Positions 22,782 through 31,500 of a stretch of 64,000 nt of DNA are shown piece by piece. Where the stretch lies: the NCBI RefSeq assembly GCF_026342435.1, contig NZ_JAPEMT010000004.1, positions 248,001 to 312,000 on the forward strand, read 5' to 3'. Source of the stretch: Streptomyces sp. NBC_00237. GTDB taxonomy: Bacteria; Actinomycetota; Actinomycetes; Streptomycetales; Streptomycetaceae. The notes beneath the pieces are model-generated. The model searched no databases, had not been told where the DNA came from, and was given only the letters and a program-made list of their open reading frames with translations. The number at the start of each line of letters is the position of its first letter. The stretch's first letter is position 1. The translations under genes were made by a program, and so were the position numbers.

Positions 22782-24797
22782 ATGAGCAAGCACGACAGCT
22801 TTGACAGGGCAACGCAGGCCGTACGTGCGGCATTGGCACCCGGGCGGGGCAAGAGGAAGCGGGCCAGGACGCGGTCCGTGAGGCTGCGGCTGCCCAAGAG
22901 GCCGGACTATCCCCGGCCGGGGCGGCGCGGCTGGCGCCGCTGGGTGCCTTCGTGGCGTCAAGTGCTGGGCTGTGCGGCGGCGTTCGTCGGTGTGCTGGCG
23001 GCGACGGTCGCCGTCGCGTACGCCCGCACGGACATACCCGACGACCTCAACACCTTCGCCACCCAGCAGGACAACGTCTACTACTGGGCGGACGGCACGC
23101 CCATGGCGCGCACCGGTTGGGTGAGCCGTCAGGAGATGGCCCTGGAGAAGATTCCCGAGCACGTCCGAGGGGCGATACTGGCTGCCGAGAACCACAGTTT
23201 CTACTCGGACCCCGGCGTCTCGCTCCAGGGAGTCACCCGTGCGTTCTGGCAGACCGTCAGCGGCGGGGAGACCCAGGGCGGTTCCACCATCACCCAGCAG
23301 TACGTGAAGAACGTCTATCTCTCGCACGACCGCTCCTTCTCGCGCAAGTTCACCGAGATGCTCATGGCGATCAAGCTCGACCGGCAGCGGAGCAAGGACC
23401 AGATACTGGAGGACTACCTCAACACCAGCTGGTTCGGGCGCGGTTCCTACGGGCTACAGCGTGCCGCGCAGGCGTACTACGGCAAAGAGGTCACCCAACT
23501 CAACGTCAGCGAGGGCGCGTTCCTGACCTCCCTCCTCAAGGGTGCGGCGCTCTACGACCCCGCCCTCGGACCCGGAAACCACCAGCGCGCCGTCGAGCGG
23601 TGGAAGTGGACGCTGGACCGCATGGTGGAGGTCGGCAGGCTGAGCCGGGCCGAGCGGGCGCGGTACACCGAGTTCCCCGAGCCCAGAGCGACCCCCCGGG
23701 CGACCATCGCCAGTGGGCAGGACGGCTACCTGGTCGAGCTCGCGGAGTCGTACGCGAAGCGCACGGGGAAGATCCCCGACGCGGCCTTCGACCTCGGCGG
23801 GTACCAGATCTACACGACCTTCGAGAAGCCGAGGATGGCCGCCCTCACCGAGGCGGTCAAGAAGTCGCGCGACACCCTGGACCCCACGAAGCGGGCCTCC
23901 GACCGGCACGCCAAGTTCGGGGCCGCCACGGTCGCATCCGACGGGCGGATACTCGCCGTGTACGGCGGTCCCGACTTCCAGAAGCAAGCCTTCAACGAGT
24001 CCAACACGGCCACGGTCCCCGCGGGTTCGGCGTTCACTCCCTTCGTCTACGCGGCCGCGCTGGAACACGGCGTCCAGCGCGAGCGCACCGGCCCCCGCAC
24101 CCCCGTCACCCCCTCGACCGTGTACGACGGGAACGACGACGTGCCCCTGATGACCCCGGAGGGCCCCTACTGGGACCGGGGCGGCAAGATGGTCAAGGGC
24201 CAGAACGACGGCGACCGCTCCTACGGGCCCGTCCCCCTGCGGGACGCCGTGGCACGGGGCGTGAACACCCCCTTCCTCCAGCTCGGCATGGACGTCGGGC
24301 TCGGCCTGGTGCGGAAAACCGCCGAGAAGTCCGGGATGCTCGCCTCCAACTTCGGCCCGCCCGTGCCCGCCTTCTCGCTGGGCAACTCCACCCCGAGCGC
24401 GATCCGCATGGCCGGTGCCTACGGAGTGTTCGGGGGCGGCGGCATGCACACGGACCCGTACTCGGTACGGAAGATCACGCGCAACGGCGAGCCGGTGCCG
24501 CTGCCGCGCCCGCGCTCGGCACGCGCCCTGGACCAGGCAGTGGCGGGCCAGGTCACCGAGGCGCTCACCCGTACCGGCGAGGACTTCGCCGGAAAGACGG
24601 GCATCACCCCCGACGACACCGCGCGCTGGTACGTCGGCTCCACCAAGGAGGCGTCCACCGCGGTCGTCCTCTACCGCATGGACCTCGCCAAGAGCCTCGC
24701 GCCCCTGCCCTTGAAGGGGCTCGGCCGGGGCCCCTCGGCCGCCGGGAAGATGCCGGTCGAGATCTGGGACCGGTACACGGCCGCGCTGCGACGGTGA
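22782..24797 (+). CDS. Class A penicillin-binding protein with degenerate transpeptidase site
   Basis: 671 residues: cytoplasmic basic tail, one membrane segment (residues about 55-80), GT51 glycosyltransferase domain with AAENHSFYS (Glu136) and GGSTITQQYVKN, then a transpeptidase domain. The SxxK motif reads S-A-F-T (Ser416, Thr419), the SxN position reads G-V-N (493-495), and KTG is kept at 605-607. The glycosyltransferase looks active; the transpeptidase probably is not, since the general-base Lys is missing. Start ATG 22782 follows AGGACGGG. A NodB-like exported protein gene follows 67 bp later. Confidence 0.88.
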   Translation: MSKHDSFDRATQAVRAALAPGRGKRKRARTRSVRLRLPKRPDYPRPGRRGWRRWVPSWRQVLGCAAAFVGVLAATVAVAYARTDIPDDLNTFATQQDNVYYWADGTPMARTGWVSRQEMALEKIPEHVRGAILAAENHSFYSDPGVSLQGVTRAFWQTVSGGETQGGSTITQQYVKNVYLSHDRSFSRKFTEMLMAIKLDRQRSKDQILEDYLNTSWFGRGSYGLQRAAQAYYGKEVTQLNVSEGAFLTSLLKGAALYDPALGPGNHQRAVERWKWTLDRMVEVGRLSRAERARYTEFPEPRATPRATIASGQDGYLVELAESYAKRTGKIPDAAFDLGGYQIYTTFEKPRMAALTEAVKKSRDTLDPTKRASDRHAKFGAATVASDGRILAVYGGPDFQKQAFNESNTATVPAGSAFTPFVYAAALEHGVQRERTGPRTPVTPSTVYDGNDDVPLMTPEGPYWDRGGKMVKGQNDGDRSYGPVPLRDAVARGVNTPFLQLGMDVGLGLVRKTAEKSGMLASNFGPPVPAFSLGNSTPSAIRMAGAYGVFGGGGMHTDPYSVRKITRNGEPVPLPRPRSARALDQAVAGQVTEALTRTGEDFAGKTGITPDDTARWYVGSTKEASTAVVLYRMDLAKSLAPLPLKGLGRGPSAAGKMPVEIWDRYTAALRR

Positions 24798-24864
24798 CGA
24801 TGACGCGTCCCGTCATGCCTTCGCCCCCCTTCCCTCCCTTCCCCCTCTGTCTGGAGAAGTCGCG

Positions 24865-26166
24865 ATGATCTGGAAGAAGTCGGCCACGCTGCGTGCCCGG
24901 GTCCGTACCAGGCCCGCCATCAGTCTCGGTGTCGCCGCGGTGCTCGTCGCCTCGCTCTCCACCGCGCTCGTCGTCTCCGCCTCGGACGACTCGCCGAACG
25001 ACGCCACGCCCACCGGAGCCGGATCGAAGGCGACCGCCGCCGCGCCGAAGCCCACCGAGGGGAAGACGCCTGCGGGAACCGGCAAGGGCAAGGAGGAGAA
25101 GTGGGACGGGCAGGTGCGGGTGCTGGGGGACGGCTCCACGTCCTACACCGGCCCGCAGCCGGGCCAGTTGAAGGCGAAGCGGCTCAAGCCGGGCGAGAAG
25201 CCGCCCCAGTTCGTGGTGTTCTCCTGGGACGGCGCGCTGGAGAGCGACGACCGGCTGTTCTCCCGCTTCCGGCGCGTGGCGAAGGAGAACAACGCCAACA
25301 TGACGTTCTTCCTCACCGGCATCTACCTGCTGCCGAAGGAGAAGAAGGACCTGTACCGGCCGCCGCAGCACAAGACCGGAGCGGCGGCGATCTCGTACCC
25401 GACGGACGAACACATCCGGATGACGCTGGAGCAGCTCGGCGGGGCCTGGAAGGAGGGGAACGAGATCGGCTCGCACTTCAACGGCCACTTCTGCGGCAAG
25501 AAGGGCGGCGGCGACTGGAGTTCGGCGGAGTGGACGTCGGAGATCGACCAGTTCTACTCCTTCGTACAGAACTGGAAGACGAACACGGGTCTGAAGGACC
25601 TCGATCCGCTGCCCTTCGACCCCACCCGTGAGGTCGTGGGCGGGCGGGCGCCCTGCCTGGAGGGGCAGAAGACCCTCCTGCCGGCGACCAAGCCCTTCGG
25701 CTGGCGCTACGACGCCAGTTCCGCGGGGGACTTCCAGATCTGGCCCGCCAAGAAGGACGGCGTCTGGGACCTGCCGTTGCAGCTGCTGCCCTTCCCGCAG
25801 AAGAAGTTCCAGGTGCTCTCCATGGACTTCAACTTCCTCTACAACCAGTCGAAGGGGAGCACCGAGGGGGATCCGGCGAAGTACCAGGAGTGGCGGAAGG
25901 AAGCCAGGGACGCCTATCTCGCGGGATTCCAGCGGGTGTTCCACGGCAGCCGGGCTCCGATGTTCATCGGGAACCACTTCGAGGACTGGAACGGCGGGAT
26001 CTACATGGACGCCGTGGAGGACGTGATGAAGGACGTCTGCCCCCGCGAGGGGGTGCGCTGCGTCTCCTTCCGCGAACTGACCGACTGGCTCGACGCGCAG
26101 GACCCCAAGGTGCTGGCCCGGTGGCGGCTGCTCGACCCCGCCCAGCCGCCAGGCTGGAAGGAGTAA
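24865..26166 (+). CDS. Membrane-anchored polysaccharide-deacetylase-like (NodB-fold) protein
   Basis: 433 residues: N-terminal membrane anchor (about 15-40), a Lys/Pro/Thr-rich stalk (45-80), then a NodB-like barrel. Motif 1, usually TFDDG, reads SWDGA (FVVFSWDGALESDDRLF); motif 2 is seen as GSHFNGHFCG, which keeps an HxxxH pair. The protein ends with a helix pair and FRELTDWLDAQDP. It would act on cell-wall or extracellular polysaccharide outside the membrane. The altered Asp pair makes activity uncertain. It follows the PBP gene on the same strand, so a joint envelope role is plausible. Confidence 0.75.
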   Translation: MIWKKSATLRARVRTRPAISLGVAAVLVASLSTALVVSASDDSPNDATPTGAGSKATAAAPKPTEGKTPAGTGKGKEEKWDGQVRVLGDGSTSYTGPQPGQLKAKRLKPGEKPPQFVVFSWDGALESDDRLFSRFRRVAKENNANMTFFLTGIYLLPKEKKDLYRPPQHKTGAAAISYPTDEHIRMTLEQLGGAWKEGNEIGSHFNGHFCGKKGGGDWSSAEWTSEIDQFYSFVQNWKTNTGLKDLDPLPFDPTREVVGGRAPCLEGQKTLLPATKPFGWRYDASSAGDFQIWPAKKDGVWDLPLQLLPFPQKKFQVLSMDFNFLYNQSKGSTEGDPAKYQEWRKEARDAYLAGFQRVFHGSRAPMFIGNHFEDWNGGIYMDAVEDVMKDVCPREGVRCVSFRELTDWLDAQDPKVLARWRLLDPAQPPGWKE

Positions 26167-26211
26167 GGAGGGCCCCCTGCGTGGGAGCGCGGGAGCGTGC
26201 TGCCGGTGGCG

Positions 26212-26787
26212 TCAGGTGGCCTTGTGGCGCTGGTAGTACCTGGCCACGCGAGCGCGGTTGCCGCACCGGGAGGCCGAGCACCAGCGGCGGCGGGGGTGGG
26301 TCGGCAGGAACAGCATCACGCAGTCGTCGGCCTCGCAGGGGCGGACCGTGCGGACTGCCGGATCGGTCAGCAGGCGGGCGGCGTCCTCTGCGAACAGGGC
26401 TGCCAGGCGGGTGCCGGGGGTGCCCGACCGGTGGGCGGTGAGCTGGACGGAGCCGTCGCTCCAGACCAGCTCCTGGGCGGCGGGCGCGGCGCGCAAGGCC
26501 GCGTTGAGGCCGTTCAGGGCCGTGGCGGGCGGCCGCTCGCCGTGCCGGGCGGCCTGCACGGCGGCTGCGATGTGCTCGCGTACGGCGTGCACGGCGGCCA
26601 CGTCGGCTGCGGCGAGGGCCGCAAGGTCCGGCGTCGGCTCGGGGAGGCGTTCGGCCTGGAGATCCAGCCATGCCCGCAGCCGGGTGACGTCACCGAGCAG
26701 ATCGACCGGGCCGTCGGCGGTGTGCGGGCGGGTGTTGACCAAGTCGATGGCCAGGGGCTCGCCGGTCAGCGGAGGGGGATCAACCAT
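26212..26787 (-). CDS. ABATE domain / CGNR zinc-finger protein
   Basis: A 191-residue protein with an N-terminal ABATE domain (LAIDLVNTRP) and a C-terminal CGNR zinc finger (RPCEADDCVMLFLP ... RRRWCSASRCGNRARVARYYQRHK), with four Cys as zinc ligands. Such proteins are putative DNA-binding regulators common in actinomycetes. It is convergent with the NodB-like gene. An AT-richer segment at 26785-26820 is its likely promoter. Confidence 0.9.
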   Translation of the reverse strand: MVDPPPLTGEPLAIDLVNTRPHTADGPVDLLGDVTRLRAWLDLQAERLPEPTPDLAALAAADVAAVHAVREHIAAAVQAARHGERPPATALNGLNAALRAAPAAQELVWSDGSVQLTAHRSGTPGTRLAALFAEDAARLLTDPAVRTVRPCEADDCVMLFLPTHPRRRWCSASRCGNRARVARYYQRHKAT

Positions 26788-26892
26788 AAAGCTAATGGTA
26801 CATGGGCCGGTTGAATCATTAGAGGGCAGGGCGGGGCGCCCGGAGTGCGTATGCCCTCTTGGGGGCGGCCCCGCACCGTCACCGACGGCCGC

Positions 26893-27174
26893 TCACTGCA
26901 GGGCGCCCTCCGGGATGCAGACGTACCCCGGGCCCCAGACGTTCGGCTCGACGCGGCTGGGGGGCAGGCAGTCGGTCCAGACCTCCCGGTACTCCGGGTT
27001 CTGCTCGATCAGGCGCCGCTCTTCGGCGGGCGCGTCGAGGTAGCGCTCGTTGTTCTCGTCGGAGAGGAAGAAGGTGGCGGGTTCCGGGCAGTGGGCCAGG
27101 GCGGGCGCGACGGCACCGACCGAGGCGGCCGCCGCGAGCGCCAACGCGGCCAGGGAGGTACGGGTACGAGGCAT
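26893..27174 (-). CDS. Small secreted protein of unknown function
   Basis: 93 residues with a signal peptide (cleavage after PALA-H) and a mature part of about 65 residues with three Cys (one at the new N-terminus region, HCPEP, and two later, DCLPP and YVCIP). Acidic overall. I do not recognise the family. Confidence 0.65.
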   Translation of the reverse strand: MPRTRTSLAALALAAAASVGAVAPALAHCPEPATFFLSDENNERYLDAPAEERRLIEQNPEYREVWTDCLPPSRVEPNVWGPGYVCIPEGALQ

Positions 27175-27349
27175 GGGGACTCCGAAGTGAGAGCGGAAGA
27201 CTGGATCGCCCCCTATAACCGCGCAGCCCCCAGGAGGTCACGTACTCGCCGTACGGAGCGCCGGGGCGCCCCCCGCAAGAGGCGTCGCCCGTCGGAGCGC
27301 GCCAGGTCCGGCACGCCCGGGGCGGCCGGTCCAGGGCCCGCACGGGGGT

Positions 27350-28111
27350 TCAGGCCGGGTGGACCGCGTACCCGAGATACGTCACCAGCGGGCTGCCCTC
27401 CGGTTCGAGCACCATGCCGACGGACTCCGGCAGTTGCTCGTCGGTCAGCGTGCCGCGCCTGCGCCCGCGTGTCGCGCGCACCAGGCTGCGTACGTCGCGC
27501 GGCTTGAACGACGAGACGTCCTGCGCGCGCAGCCCGGCCCGGTCGAGGGACTCGGCGAGTTCCTCGGGGCGGCGCAGCCGGTGTGCGGCGTAGCGGCCGT
27601 GGGGCATGATCCGGGTGCCAGGGAAGGCTTGGAAGGCGCCGAGGTAGACGAGGCGGGACACCGGGGTGCGGTTCACCGTGTCGTAGACGAAGACCCCGCC
27701 GGGGCGCAGCACGCGCGCGGTCTGGGCGAGAACGGCGTCCGGCCGTTCGGTGACCTCCAGGGTGTCGGCGCAGTACACGAGGTCGAAGGAGCCGTCGGGC
27801 AGGTCGAGTTGCTCCGCGGGTGTTGTCAGGTAGGTGACGCCGAGACCGCCGTCCTCGGCCAGGGCGAGGGCCGTCGCGGCGGGGGACGGGTCGGCGGCGA
27901 CGACCTCGAACCCGAGCCGGGCCAGGCTGCGGGCCAGGACCCCGCGCCCACTGCCGACGACGAGGGCCCTGCTGCCCGCCTCGGTGAGGCTCAGCCTGTC
28001 GAGTGTGCGGCGCAGGTACTCCAGACGTACGGACTGGAAGGTCAGCGCGCGGATGTGGCGGCCGTCGACGGCCGAGGCGGAGTCGAGTGCGATGTGCGGG
28101 GCGGCGGGCAT
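27350..28111 (-). CDS. Class I SAM-dependent methyltransferase (UbiG-like)
   Basis: 253 residues with SAM motif ALVVGSGRGVLARSLARLG, the acidic residue after beta-2 (VAADPSP), FDLVYCADTLEVTERPD and LRPGGVFVYDTVNR, matching UbiG/Coq3-like enzymes. The substrate is unknown. It is divergent from an HxlR regulator across 93 bp holding two palindromes, so it is probably that regulator's target. Confidence 0.85.
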   Translation of the reverse strand: MPAAPHIALDSASAVDGRHIRALTFQSVRLEYLRRTLDRLSLTEAGSRALVVGSGRGVLARSLARLGFEVVAADPSPAATALALAEDGGLGVTYLTTPAEQLDLPDGSFDLVYCADTLEVTERPDAVLAQTARVLRPGGVFVYDTVNRTPVSRLVYLGAFQAFPGTRIMPHGRYAAHRLRRPEELAESLDRAGLRAQDVSSFKPRDVRSLVRATRGRRRGTLTDEQLPESVGMVLEPEGSPLVTYLGYAVHPA

Positions 28112-28138
28112 GGCTGGCTCCCTCGACGTGACCGGTCA

Positions 28139-28155
28139 GGTTCCCTGAAGGAACC
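28139..28155. promoter_or_regulatory. HxlR-type operator, copy 1
   Basis: GGTTCCCTGAAGGAACC, an inverted repeat of GGTTCC around CTGAA, lies in the divergent promoter region between the methyltransferase and HxlR genes. Confidence 0.6.
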
Positions 28156-28167
28156 TAACATCCGCGA

Positions 28168-28182
28168 GTTCCCTGAGGGAAC
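28168..28182. promoter_or_regulatory. HxlR-type operator, copy 2
   Basis: GTTCCCTGAGGGAAC, a perfect 7-bp inverted repeat around one base, 28 bp from copy 1 (centre to centre) and just upstream of the HxlR start. Both share GTTCCCTGA, so the same dimer should bind both. Confidence 0.65.
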
Positions 28183-28204
28183 CCATGGGCGATACGGTGA
28201 CGGC

Positions 28205-28774
28205 GTGACCCGTACTCCGCTTTCCGACGTCGCGTGCTCGATCGCCCGCGCGACCGACCTGTTCGGCGATGCCTGGACGGCCCTGATCATGCGCGACGTC
28301 CTCATCGGCATCCGCCGCTTCGACGAGCTGGCGGAGGACCTCGGGCTGTCCCGCAAGGTTCTCGCCGCACGGCTGGCCCGGCTGGTCGAGGAGGGCGTAC
28401 TGACGCGCGAGCGGTACCAGGTCAGCCCGCCGCGCGAGGAGTACGTGGCCACGGAGAAGGGCCGCGAGCTCTACCCCGTGCTGCTGGCGTTGATGGCCTG
28501 GGGCGACAAGTGGTACGCGGAGACCGCGGGGCCGCCCGCCCGGATCCGCCACGACGCCTGCGGGCACGCGGCCACGCCGGTCGTGACCTGCCACGCCTGC
28601 CGGGAGCCGCTGACCGTGGCCGACACGACACAACTGCCAGGACCCGGCGGGCGGGTGGGGCCTGGCACCCGGCTGCTGGGGCCGTTGCTCGCAGCGCGGG
28701 AGGCGGAGGGGAAGGGGCTGGGGCCGACGGCAACCGCAGAGCCCGTCGAGAAGGCGGCCCGCAGCTCGGGGTGA
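28205..28774 (+). CDS. HxlR family winged-helix regulator
   Basis: 189 residues. The N-terminal half is a HxlR winged helix (CSIARATDLFGDAWTALIMRD ... FDELAEDLGLSRKVLAARLARLVEEGVL). The C-terminal half has a CxxC pair (VTCHACREPL) and His/Cys upstream (RHDACGH), a possible metal- or redox-sensing site. GTG 28205 is the only suitable in-frame start. Expected to control itself and the divergent methyltransferase. Confidence 0.9.
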   Translation: MTRTPLSDVACSIARATDLFGDAWTALIMRDVLIGIRRFDELAEDLGLSRKVLAARLARLVEEGVLTRERYQVSPPREEYVATEKGRELYPVLLALMAWGDKWYAETAGPPARIRHDACGHAATPVVTCHACREPLTVADTTQLPGPGGRVGPGTRLLGPLLAAREAEGKGLGPTATAEPVEKAARSSG

Positions 28775-28980
28775 GCGCGCCCGGCCCGCTCACCGCGCCC
28801 CCGCGTCGGCCCCGGAATCACCGGAGTGCCAGTCCGGTTCAGGCGGGCCCAGAACCGGGGCCGCATGCCGGGTGACCTGCGCGGTAAGGCGTACTCCCGA
28901 TGCGGGGAAACGACGCGCGCGCGGGTCGATCGGTGGGTGGGGTGAGTGGCGGGGAAGCCGGGTGGGGAGAATGACCCCCC

Positions 28981-29223
28981 GTGACTACCTCTGCGATATC
29001 GACCACCACACCGATCTACGACCTTCTCGTCCAGGAACTGGGCGACGCCCTGACCGCGAGCCGCGTCGCCGCCCGGCAGACCCAGGCCGAGGCCCAGCAA
29101 GCGCTGGACTGGAGCGGTCCGCGCATCGCCGCACCGCGTCAGGAGCGCCCGTTCTCCGCCTTCGGCCATACGGAGGGCGAGGAACGGGGGCACCGGCCCG
29201 CCCTGCCCGGTTCCGCGCCCTGA
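28981..29223 (+). CDS. Small conserved hypothetical protein
   Basis: 80 residues starting at GTG 28981. The N-terminal half is well ordered (TPIYDLLVQELGDALTASRV), the rest is polar and low in hydrophobics. The G-rich stretch upstream gives a weak ribosome binding site. No domain was recognised; similar short proteins occur in other Streptomyces. The 200 bp before it hold no gene I can support. Confidence 0.5.
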   Translation: MTTSAISTTTPIYDLLVQELGDALTASRVAARQTQAEAQQALDWSGPRIAAPRQERPFSAFGHTEGEERGHRPALPGSAP

Positions 29224-29357
29224 CCGTACTTCCGTACGAGGCCGGGAGCCGCAATCGGCACTCTCCGACGACCTGACGGGGTTCGCCCCGGACCCGCAGG
29301 GCCGGTGCCGGTCGGGACCGGGCCCCGGCCAGGCGGCGTCCGGTGCCGGCCCGGCTC

Positions 29358-29403
29358 CCGGGCCGGGGTCCGGGCCGGGGTCCGGGCCGGGGTCCGGGTC
29401 CGG
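29358..29403. repeat. GGGCCGGGGTCC tandem repeat
   Basis: About three and a half copies of a 12-bp G-rich unit in the gene-free stretch 29224-29476. G-runs on one strand could form a quadruplex. Confidence 0.6.
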
Positions 29404-29476
29404 CGAACGCCGTCACCCGGGAGCCCGGCGTCCAGGTCTTCGCGTACGCCCCGGAGGTTCCAGGAGCTTCCGTCGC

Positions 29477-30076
29477 TCAGCGGGCCCGGTCGTAGACCAT
29501 GGCCATCTCGCCCAGCTCGCCGGTCTCTTGGTGCGCGAGCTTCCACGTCGAAGACGGCAGGCCGTCATCGAACAGCCGCTGCCCGGCTCCGGCGATCTCG
29601 GGGAAGATCATGAGGTACAGCCGGTCGATCAGATCTGCGGCAAGGAGCGGCTTGATGACACTCGGGGAGCTGTTGACGAGGATGTCGCCTCCGTCAGTGG
29701 CCTTGAGTTCGGCAACGACGTCGGCGGCCGGGGCGTTCACCATGCGGGTGTGCTCCCACGGCGCTTCGGTCAGCGTGGTCGAGAGGACTACCTTCTCCGT
29801 GTCGCGCAACCACTTCGCGTAGCCTCGGTCGCGCGGATCGGCGTTCTCGTCCTCGGCGACCGTCGGCCAATAGCCAAGGAATCCCTCGGCGTTGATCCGG
29901 CCGAGCAGCGCCGTCGTCGCGCCCTCCCAGATGCGGGTGAGCTGGCCCCGCGCGACGTCGGTGGTCACGTACGGCGCGAACATGCCGAAGTCGCCGGGCC
30001 CGCCGGGGCCGTGATAGCGCCCGTCGAGGGAGAGGCTCAGATTCGCGGTCACCCTACGTCCGTTCGAACCAGTCAC
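29477..30076 (-). CDS. Dihydrofolate-reductase-fold (RibD C-terminal-like) protein
   Basis: 199 residues of the YyaP/YwjB type: NLSLSLDGRYHGPGG at the start, ILVNSSPSVIKPLL and DRLYLMIFPEIAGAGQRLF at the end. This group shares the RibD reductase fold and often sits with ArsR regulators. GTG 30076 overlaps the upstream gene's stop by 4 nt, so the two are translationally coupled. The substrate is unknown. Confidence 0.85.
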   Translation of the reverse strand: MTGSNGRRVTANLSLSLDGRYHGPGGPGDFGMFAPYVTTDVARGQLTRIWEGATTALLGRINAEGFLGYWPTVAEDENADPRDRGYAKWLRDTEKVVLSTTLTEAPWEHTRMVNAPAADVVAELKATDGGDILVNSSPSVIKPLLAADLIDRLYLMIFPEIAGAGQRLFDDGLPSSTWKLAHQETGELGEMAMVYDRAR

Positions 30077-30963
30077 TGCGTGCTCCTTGGGCCAAGGTTG
30101 ACGTTGCGGTCGGTACTGCCGGTACTGCCGGTACGGCCGGTGTCGTGCGGGTCGACGGCGAGGGCTGCCGCCAGCTTGTCGAGGCTCTGGCCGAAGCCGA
30201 TCTCGACGCCCGCGATGAAGTCGGCGGCGTCGACGGTGCTGTCGGTGATCCGCCAGTGGACGTCGAGGTCCGTGCCGGTCCCGGCGGATCGCAGGTCGAG
30301 AGCGACGTCGGCGGTGAAGGCGGGGCTGCCGTCGGGAAGCAGCGGGGCGAGTCGGTACGCGAGGCGCTCACCGGGGCGGACGTCCACGACGACTCCCTCC
30401 GCGCGCCCGGCGACCAGGTCACTACCGTCGGCGTCCTCGACATCGCGGTACTCCTGTACGACTCGCCCGCCTTCTCTCGCCTCGAAGACGAGCTCGGACA
30501 CGCGGAGGTCGTGGGGCACCCACCACCGGGCGAGCAGGGAGGGCTCGGTCACGTGACGCCACACCAGCTCGGGGCGAGCCGTCAGCGACCGGCGGAAGCC
30601 GAACGAACGGCCGTCGGCCCATCCCGGCTCCACTGCGGCGAGCCGCTCCGCGTGGAGGCTGACCCCGTAACGGTCGTAGGTCTCGCGCGGCCCCCCGGCC
30701 CGCTCGGCGGTGTCGGCGAGCCGGGCGAGCGCGTCCGCCAACTCCCGCAAGGGGCCCGGCCGGAGCGCGTAGATGCGGCGCTGGCCGGTGCGCTGGGAGG
30801 TGACGAGGCCGGTGCGCTCCAGGGTTTGCAGGTGCTTGGTCGTCTGCGGCTGGCGTGCCCCGGCGAGTTCGGCGAGGACTCCGACCGGACGGGGCCGTTC
30901 GGCGAGCAGGGTCACGAGCCGCCAGCGGGCCGGGTCGGCCAGTGCGGCGAGGAGTGCGTCCAT
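30073..30963 (-). CDS. ArsR-type regulator fused to SRPBCC (AHSA1-like) domain
   Basis: 296 residues. Positions 1-90 are an ArsR winged helix (DPARWRLVTLLAERPRPVGVLAELAGARQPQTTKHL); positions 115-275 are an SRPBCC/AHSA1 fold (ARPELVWRHVTEPSLLARWWVP). The second domain may bind a small hydrophobic ligand and so control DNA binding. A TTGACA / AATACT promoter on this strand (30971-31000) would start transcription almost at the ATG, so the mRNA is probably leaderless. An inverted repeat overlaps that promoter. Linked to the DHFR-fold gene downstream. Confidence 0.88.
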   Translation of the reverse strand: MDALLAALADPARWRLVTLLAERPRPVGVLAELAGARQPQTTKHLQTLERTGLVTSQRTGQRRIYALRPGPLRELADALARLADTAERAGGPRETYDRYGVSLHAERLAAVEPGWADGRSFGFRRSLTARPELVWRHVTEPSLLARWWVPHDLRVSELVFEAREGGRVVQEYRDVEDADGSDLVAGRAEGVVVDVRPGERLAYRLAPLLPDGSPAFTADVALDLRSAGTGTDLDVHWRITDSTVDAADFIAGVEIGFGQSLDKLAAALAVDPHDTGRTGSTGSTDRNVNLGPRSTQ

Positions 30964-30970
30964 GACGACA

Positions 30971-31007
30971 AGTATTCCCCTCCAAGCATATTCGTGTCAA
31001 GGAATAT
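30971..31007 (-). promoter_or_regulatory. Promoter and inverted repeat of the ArsR-SRPBCC gene
   Basis: On the minus strand TTGACA (30995-31000) and AATACT are separated by 18 bp. AGTATTCC and GGAATAT form an inverted repeat across the promoter, a likely autoregulatory operator. Confidence 0.5.
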
Positions 31008-31500
31008 CCCTCTGGCGCATACTGCCCTCAGACGGAGGGCCGACCGAAGGGGGACGGGGAGTCACGCCGCGTACTGGCACGACCACGCGCGTACCCTGCC
31101 ACCCCCGCCCACACCTGCGGAACGCGCCGAGGCCGAGCGCCGTCGGCGTGAGGGGCAAGAGGCGACCGTCCGCGAGGCGGAGCGACACGTGGAGGAACAC
31201 GACGGGGCCGGGCGGGCACCGAGCCCCACATTGCGTGAGGTCGGCGACAACAAGTTGGGCCTTTCCGCCCTGAACCGTGACCTGATGGACGCCGTGGACA
31301 CCGCCGACGCGACCGCCCAGCGAGCCATCGCCCACTGGGCGGCCCGTAGCGCCCTCGTCGCGGCGAAACTCCATATGTTCCCTGAGTTCGCCCGCGCGAT
31401 CCTGGCGCTGCAAGGCGGCGAGGAGTTGCCCCCTCCCTTCGACGACCAGAAGAGGGCGGAGGTGCGCGACACGTTCCCGGACCTGAACTGGCCGCCCTGA
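30994..31500 (+). CDS. Hypothetical protein with charged helix and conserved C-terminus (start uncertain)
   Basis: The frame ending at 31500 has strong G/C third-position bias from about 31060 on. It encodes a Pro-rich segment, a highly charged helix (AERAEAERRRREGQEATV) and a compact C-terminal half (DLMDAVDTADATAQRAIAHW; DTFPDLNWPP). No domain was recognised. The first in-frame start, GTG 30994, overlaps the divergent promoter and lacks a ribosome binding site; GTG 31189 has GGCGGAG upstream but would remove coding-looking sequence. The true start may be non-canonical. Confidence 0.5.
   Translation: MSRNIPLAHTALRRRADRRGTGSHAAYWHDHARTLPPPPTPAERAEAERRRREGQEATVREAERHVEEHDGAGRAPSPTLREVGDNKLGLSALNRDLMDAVDTADATAQRAIAHWAARSALVAAKLHMFPEFARAILALQGGEELPPPFDDQKRAEVRDTFPDLNWPP

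Noticed and set aside
28775..28980. Possible gene before the 80-residue protein
   Set aside because: Frames here lack start sites with ribosome binding signals and show no codon-position bias.
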